Source: an uncultured Bacteroidales bacterium
Lineage (GTDB): Bacteria; Bacteroidota; Bacteroidia; Bacteroidales; FEN-979
NCBI GenBank assembly: GCA_903945175.1
Contig: CAJAUM010000022.1
Location: 1 to 64,000, forward strand
Direction: 5' to 3'
Length of the DNA stretch: 64,000 nucleotides
Shown here: piece after piece, positions 60,006 through 64,000 of the stretch
Layout of the letters: each line of letters opens with the position of its first letter
Numbering within the stretch: position 1 is the stretch's first letter
Translations under genes and position numbers: made by a program
Notes under the pieces: generated by a model
Told to the model about the DNA's origin: nothing
Databases searched by the model: none
What the model saw: only the letters and a program-made list of their open reading frames with translations

Positions 60006-60045
60006 TACTATGTATTGCATAGTACTAAATAATTTATTATATTTG
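60006..60045 (+). promoter_or_regulatory. padR promoter with an overlapping palindromic operator
   Basis: A perfect 7-5-7 inverted repeat (TACTATG, five bases, CATAGTA; 60006-60024) covers a -33-like TTG at 60015-60017. After 20 nt comes TATATTTG (60038-60045), four bases before ATG 60050. The position suits autorepression by the PadR protein encoded directly downstream. Confidence 0.58.
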
Positions 60046-60049
60046 CCGC

Positions 60050-60379
60050 ATGAATACAGACAATCAAAATGCCCAGATGCGAAAAGGAGTTCTTGAACTC
60101 TGTATCCTTTCAATTGTAAAGGAACAAGACGCATATGCTTCCGACATCATCGCCAAGCTGAAGGAAGCCAGACTCATCGTGGTCGAGGGAACCCTCTACC
60201 CTTTGCTTACCCGGTTAAAAAACGAAGGCCTCACGACCTACCGTTGGGAAGAGTCAAAATCGGGGCCCCCGAGGAAATATCACCAGATCACTGACATGGG
60301 GATACAGACCCTTGCCGATCTGAAGGCCGACTGGAAAGATCTGGTCGGATCAGTTGAAAAGATAATCCAGTGCGTCTAA
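60050..60379 (+). CDS. PadR-family transcriptional regulator
   Basis: 109 residues, a single winged-helix domain as in PadR-s1 regulators. GVLELCILSIVKEQDAYASDI is the first helices, EGTLYPLLTRLKNEGL the recognition helix, and SGPPRKYHQITDMGIQTL the wing. Such proteins usually repress their own gene and the one beside it, here the PspC protein 22 nt downstream. A palindrome overlaps the promoter. The ligand or signal, often membrane stress, is unknown. Confidence 0.93.
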   Translation: MNTDNQNAQMRKGVLELCILSIVKEQDAYASDIIAKLKEARLIVVEGTLYPLLTRLKNEGLTTYRWEESKSGPPRKYHQITDMGIQTLADLKADWKDLVGSVEKIIQCV

Positions 60380-60401
60380 CGGACTGAAAACCTAAAAAAA
60401 C

Positions 60402-62030
60402 ATGAAAAAGACCTTAACAATAAACCTGGGAGGCATTGTCTTCCACATCGATGAAGATGCCTATCTGTTGCTGAGTCAGTACCTGAACAGGCTGAACAAA
60501 CATTTCAGCAGGCTGGAGGGATCGCAGGATATCCTGAACGATATTGAATCACGGATCGCGGAATTGTTCAGTGAAAAATGCTCAGGAACAAAGCAGGTGA
60601 TTACCCTCGTGGATGTGAACGAGGTGATCGCTGTCATGGGGCAACCTGTTGAAATTGACCGGGAAGAGGGCCGGGAAACAAACGCAGATTCATCCGGTAA
60701 TGACAAGGGTGACAAACGGTTTTTCAGAAATCCGGATGAAAAGATGATCGCAGGAGTCTGTTCCGGTATTGCCGCCTGGCTTCATCTGGATCCGGTCTGG
60801 ATCCGGTTGATTTTCCTGGTCAGTCTGGCCGCAGGGGGTTTTGGGCTTCTTGTTTATCTCGTTTTGTGGATCGTGATTCCTGAGGCAAAAACCACTTCAG
60901 ATAAGCTGGAAATGCGGGGTGCGAAAATCAACATTTCCAACATCGAAAAGTCGGTCCGCGAAGAGATCACCGAGCTCCAGGGTAAACTTGGTTCGATGGC
61001 CGTTGAATCGATGGCCACCATCAAACGCGCCGGAGCCAGCTCGGGCTCGTTCTTTGAGGTGGCCGGGAAAGGGATTGTTGAAGTGTTAACCTACGTTGGA
61101 AGAGGCCTTGTAATTTTGACCGGGCTGGTGCTCGCGCTGCTCGGACTGGGGCTGATCATTGCCCTTGTGGCATTTGCCTTCGGATGGACCGGCGGCTTGT
61201 ATGCCGACAATGACGTTACGATGCTCACCTTCCCATACTTCACCCGGTTATTGATCGGCTGCAACATACCGGTGGGATACCTGCAGATCATCCTCATGGT
61301 GGTTGTAGGAATCCCGCTGTTCATGATGTTTTACAATGGCCTGCGCATGATCTTCCGCTTCGACCGGATCAGGCATCTCGGGCTCACCATGTTCAACATC
61401 TGGGTTGTTGGGCTTTTCTTTCTTGCCTGGTCGGGATTTAAGGTGTTTCGCCTCTTTCAGTTCAAGGAAGAAAAAAAGATCGAGATCGCCCTTGAAAAGC
61501 CGGCTTCGGATACACTGCAGGTGAAATTTTTCGAGGATGACCCCGGGATAGCCTACCTTGGGTATGAAAAATATGTGATTGCAGACAACTGGAGAGGAAT
61601 AATCACCGACAATAAAGAATTGTACATGATCCCCCATATCATGTTGGAGGAGAGCAGCGACAGCCTGTTCTCCGTATCACAGGTCACCCTGGCCCGGGGG
61701 AAGAACCGCCTCGAGGCCTTGCAGCACTTGGCCGGGATCAGGTTCCAGTCGGCCGCTTCGGGTTCTGCGCTCAGGATAAGTCCCTTTGCCAGGCTACCCA
61801 AGGAGGAGTGCTGGCGCGGTGAGGGGGTGAATATCCTGATCCGTATCCCGCAGGGGAAGTTTATCCGGTTTGACAAACGTTTCAGAGATTTAAAGCCGAA
61901 CTGGTATTATATGGCCGATTCAGAAGGGGAGCTCCTCTTTAAAATGACCGGTTCGGGGATTGAGGAATTTGATCCGGCATCAGACTCCCTGGCCAGCAAG
62001 GAAATCCATGCAGCCGACAGTGCGAGGTAA
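60402..62030 (+). CDS. PspC-domain membrane protein
   Basis: 542 residues. The cytoplasmic N-terminal part (1-100) starts MKKTLTINLGGIVFHIDEDAY, typical of Bacteroidota PspC proteins. The PspC domain (about 105-165) has FFRNPDEKMIAGVCSGIAAWL and a helix pair. A central region with three or four helices (about 230-360) and a soluble C-terminal domain of about 170 residues follow. It lies directly after padR and probably shares its promoter. PspC proteins respond to envelope stress; the C-terminal domain is probably a beta-sandwich exposed in the periplasm. The gene ends 27 nt from the convergent sufS. Confidence 0.86.
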   Translation: MKKTLTINLGGIVFHIDEDAYLLLSQYLNRLNKHFSRLEGSQDILNDIESRIAELFSEKCSGTKQVITLVDVNEVIAVMGQPVEIDREEGRETNADSSGNDKGDKRFFRNPDEKMIAGVCSGIAAWLHLDPVWIRLIFLVSLAAGGFGLLVYLVLWIVIPEAKTTSDKLEMRGAKINISNIEKSVREEITELQGKLGSMAVESMATIKRAGASSGSFFEVAGKGIVEVLTYVGRGLVILTGLVLALLGLGLIIALVAFAFGWTGGLYADNDVTMLTFPYFTRLLIGCNIPVGYLQIILMVVVGIPLFMMFYNGLRMIFRFDRIRHLGLTMFNIWVVGLFFLAWSGFKVFRLFQFKEEKKIEIALEKPASDTLQVKFFEDDPGIAYLGYEKYVIADNWRGIITDNKELYMIPHIMLEESSDSLFSVSQVTLARGKNRLEALQHLAGIRFQSAASGSALRISPFARLPKEECWRGEGVNILIRIPQGKFIRFDKRFRDLKPNWYYMADSEGELLFKMTGSGIEEFDPASDSLASKEIHAADSAR

Positions 62031-62057
62031 TCCATCAGATGCCACGGTGGGCCGGCG

Positions 62058-63278
62058 TCATGCAAACATCTGTTTGACTTTCAGGATGGCTTCCGCCAGC
62101 CGGTCGATCTCTTCGAAGGTATTATAGAAAGAGAAGGATGCCCTCACCGTTCCGGGGATTCCCAGGAATTCAATCAGGGGCTGGGCACAATGGTGTCCGG
62201 TGCGAACTGCGATCCCCATTTTATCAATGATCATCCCGGCATCGTACGGATGAATATCTCCGATGAGAAAGGAGATGACGCTGGCTTTTTGAGGTGAGGT
62301 TCCAAAGAATTTCATTCCTTCGATTCCGGACAGTTTTTCGGTGGCATATTTCAGCAAGTCATCCTCGCAGGCTGCAATGTTCGACATTCCCAGTGCGGTA
62401 AGGTAAGCCACAGCTGCCCGAAGTCCCATCACTCCTTCCACGTTCGGGGTGCCTGCCTCAAACTTGAATGGCAATTCGTTAAAGGTGGTATGATCAAGAT
62501 ACACATCTTTGATCATTTCTCCGCCAAGCTGATAGGGAGGCAACTCCTCAAGGTATTTCTCTTTACCGTACAAAACGCCCGTTCCCATTGGGGCGTACAT
62601 CTTATGACCTGAAAAACAGTAAAAATCACAATCGAGCTCCTGCATATCGACCGGAATATGTGACACGCCCTGCGCTCCATCCAGCAATACAGGAATGTTA
62701 TGCAGGTGAGCATATTCAATGATCTCCTTAACCGGATTGATCGTTCCCAAAACATTGGAAACATGCGTTAGGGTGATCAGCCTGGTCTTTTCATTCACCA
62801 TGTTTTTCAACTCCTGAAGATTCAGCTCTCCCTGATCATCGATGCCCACAATCCGCAATCGGGCTTTCCGTTCAAGGCACATCTGCTGCCAGGGAACAAA
62901 ATTGGAGTGGTGTTCCATGATGGTGGTAATCACTTCATCCCCATCCGCAATGTAACGTTTACCAAAAGAAGAGGCAACGAGGTTCAGCGATTCAGTGGCG
63001 CCTTTGGTGAAGATAATCTCATGGGTGTTCCTTGCATTGATAAACTGGCGGATCTCCTTCCGGGCCTCTTCGTACGCCTCGGTGGCCTTCACGCTGAGGT
63101 AATGCACACCGCGATGGATGTTGCAGTTGTCATGCTCATAATATTGACGGATGGCATCAATGACCTGCCTCGGTTTCTGGGTCGATGCAGCATTGTCAAA
63201 ATAGACCAGGGGCTTCTTGTAAATCTGCTGGTGCAGGATGGGAAAATCAGCTCTTATCTGTTCGATGTTAAAAATCAT
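62058..63278 (-). CDS. sufS: Cysteine desulphurase SufS
   Basis: 406 residues, type II class V aminotransferase. Lys226 in CFSGHKMYAP is the pyridoxal-phosphate lysine, and Cys364 in RTGHHCAQPL is the sulphur-carrying cysteine; both have the same numbers as in E. coli SufS. YFDNAASTQKP and THVSNVLGTINP are cofactor contacts. It converts cysteine to alanine and passes sulphur to SufE. No sufBCD genes are in the window. A promoter site lies 17 nt upstream of the ATG. Confidence 0.95.
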   Translation of the reverse strand: MIFNIEQIRADFPILHQQIYKKPLVYFDNAASTQKPRQVIDAIRQYYEHDNCNIHRGVHYLSVKATEAYEEARKEIRQFINARNTHEIIFTKGATESLNLVASSFGKRYIADGDEVITTIMEHHSNFVPWQQMCLERKARLRIVGIDDQGELNLQELKNMVNEKTRLITLTHVSNVLGTINPVKEIIEYAHLHNIPVLLDGAQGVSHIPVDMQELDCDFYCFSGHKMYAPMGTGVLYGKEKYLEELPPYQLGGEMIKDVYLDHTTFNELPFKFEAGTPNVEGVMGLRAAVAYLTALGMSNIAACEDDLLKYATEKLSGIEGMKFFGTSPQKASVISFLIGDIHPYDAGMIIDKMGIAVRTGHHCAQPLIEFLGIPGTVRASFSFYNTFEEIDRLAEAILKVKQMFA

Positions 63279-63295
63279 GGATCGGGATTAAAATA

Positions 63296-63303
63296 CAAAA
63301 ATA
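63296..63303 (-). promoter_or_regulatory. Putative -7 element for sufS
   Basis: TATTTTTG on the minus strand fits TAnnTTTG, ending 17 nt before ATG 63278, just inside the gap after the MutS-like stop. Confidence 0.45.
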
Positions 63304-63309
63304 GTAAAG

Positions 63310-64000
63310 TTACAGGTGATGGGGTTCATCCAGAATAATCCCCATGTTTTTCATCAGGAAGGATGCATTCAGGTTGCGGCACACCCCCGTTGAAAGCTTG
63401 TAATCGATCTCCATCCGCTCGCCGGTGATGTGAATCTCAAAACAGAGGTTCCGGATATTTTCAGGATAATGGGTTATCAGTTCGCCAAGCGCCAGGTCAT
63501 GGGTTGCAAACAGTCCTGCAAGTTTGTATTTCATCAGTTGCCTGATCAGGGCGATCGACCCGGTTTGCTTGTCTGATGAATTGGTCCCCTTCAGGATCTC
63601 ATCAAGCAGGATCAGTTTCTGGCGCCCGGTTTCAAGTTCGGAAATGATCTTTTTCAGCCGCTTAAGCTCTGCATAAAAGTATGATTCACGCTTTGTAAGC
63701 GAGTCATTGGTGCGGATGCTGCTGTGGATTTCGATGGGATAAAAGGTGAGCCTGGATGCAACAACAGGCGCGCCCATCATGGCCAGCAGAAGGTTTGTGC
63801 CAATGGTCCGTAAGAAGGTGCTCTTTCCCGACATGTTGGCACCGGTAATGATGCGAAACTGGTTCCAGCCGGAAATTTCTATGTCGTTCGTGACACAAGC
63901 ATCAAACGGGATCAACGGATGGCCTATTTTTTCGGCAACGAACTGAAAGCTGTCCGTGACCGGTTCGGGGTAAATGTACTTCGGGTTATTGAAGGCAAAG
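63310..64000 (-). CDS. MutS-like ATPase, 5' end outside window
   Basis: The frame is open to the right edge, so the N-terminus is missing; about 229 codons are visible. This is the MutS ATPase domain: Walker A ITGANMSGKSTFLRTIG, SYFYAELKRL, Walker B LILLDEILKGTNSSD, and ATHD in FATHDLALGEL. The spacing fits the short MutS-like proteins of Bacteroidota, which lack the mismatch-binding domain I, rather than true MutS, but the missing part would be needed to tell. Its role could be in recombination or repair. The stop lies 31 nt from sufS. Confidence 0.88.
   Translation of the reverse strand, partial: FAFNNPKYIYPEPVTDSFQFVAEKIGHPLIPFDACVTNDIEISGWNQFRIITGANMSGKSTFLRTIGTNLLLAMMGAPVVASRLTFYPIEIHSSIRTNDSLTKRESYFYAELKRLKKIISELETGRQKLILLDEILKGTNSSDKQTGSIALIRQLMKYKLAGLFATHDLALGELITHYPENIRNLCFEIHITGERMEIDYKLSTGVCRNLNASFLMKNMGIILDEPHHL

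Overview
The window comes from a chromosome of the phylum Bacteroidota, probably an uncultured relative of the Bacteroidales. The evidence is several secreted proteins with type IX secretion (T9SS) C-terminal sorting domains, a gingipain-like C25 peptidase, Omp28 and DUF6029 proteins, a TonB receptor with a carboxypeptidase-regulatory-like domain, LytS-type propeller kinases, and many upstream sites matching the Bacteroidota -7 promoter element TAnnTTTG. No rRNA, tRNA, phage, insertion sequence or CRISPR array was recognised.

Layout. 1-7.5 kb: two related T9SS adhesin-like genes on the minus strand flank a tandem triplet of paralogous lipoproteins. 7.6-9.8 kb: rplU-rpmA with a terminator, then serS. 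9.8-17.5 kb: a small beta-barrel, mtnA overlapping a large BNR/sortilin-like exported protein, a GT87-like glycosyltransferase and a flippase. 17.5-24.1 kb (minus): TonB receptor, rsmA, an exported TPR protein and an M20 amidohydrolase. 24.2-31.9 kb (minus): a biotin-dependent acyl-CoA carboxylase operon (biotin carboxylase, biotin carrier, carboxyltransferase) followed by a papain-like T9SS protease. 32-39.7 kb: compact PBP4-like peptidase, DUF1295 protein, MsbA-like exporter, a lipoprotein/barrel pair, rbfA, a methyltransferase and a LolC/E-like permease. 39.8-46.6 kb: C25 peptidase, then a minus-strand TlpA/DUF6029/Omp28 trio and manA. 46.7-53 kb: a nucleotide cluster (LOG protein, P-loop kinase, dCMP deaminase), then a minus-strand run of amino-acid permease, TSUP transporter, exported isoaspartyl peptidase and an unknown lipoprotein. 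53-64 kb: NAD(P)-binding protein, dxs, DUF59/SufT-like, a one-protein propeller kinase, sufE, padR-pspC, sufS and a truncated MutS-like gene.

The most unusual content is a dispersed family of short tandem arrays, mostly exact heptamers (GCGTGAC, GAATGAC, TGACCAA, GTAATTT, ATTTACG) plus one 16-mer. I count eleven locations. Eight arrays lie downstream of a gene, and all eight begin within about 10 nt of its stop codon or include it. In seven of these eight the strand that carries a stop codon in every unit is the coding strand of that gene; because 7 and 16 both leave remainder 1 when divided by 3, three units close all three reading frames. Two arrays lie inside genes (the TPR protein signal peptide and the amino-acid permease), and both are in the opposite, stop-free orientation. 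One (12 copies) sits between divergent genes. I regard this as the best candidate for an undescribed system; whether it is functional or a by-product of slippage cannot be decided from one window.

Start codons were chosen from protein-family N-termini, signal peptides and gene overlaps. Several differ from the longest open frame, and this is noted in each entry.
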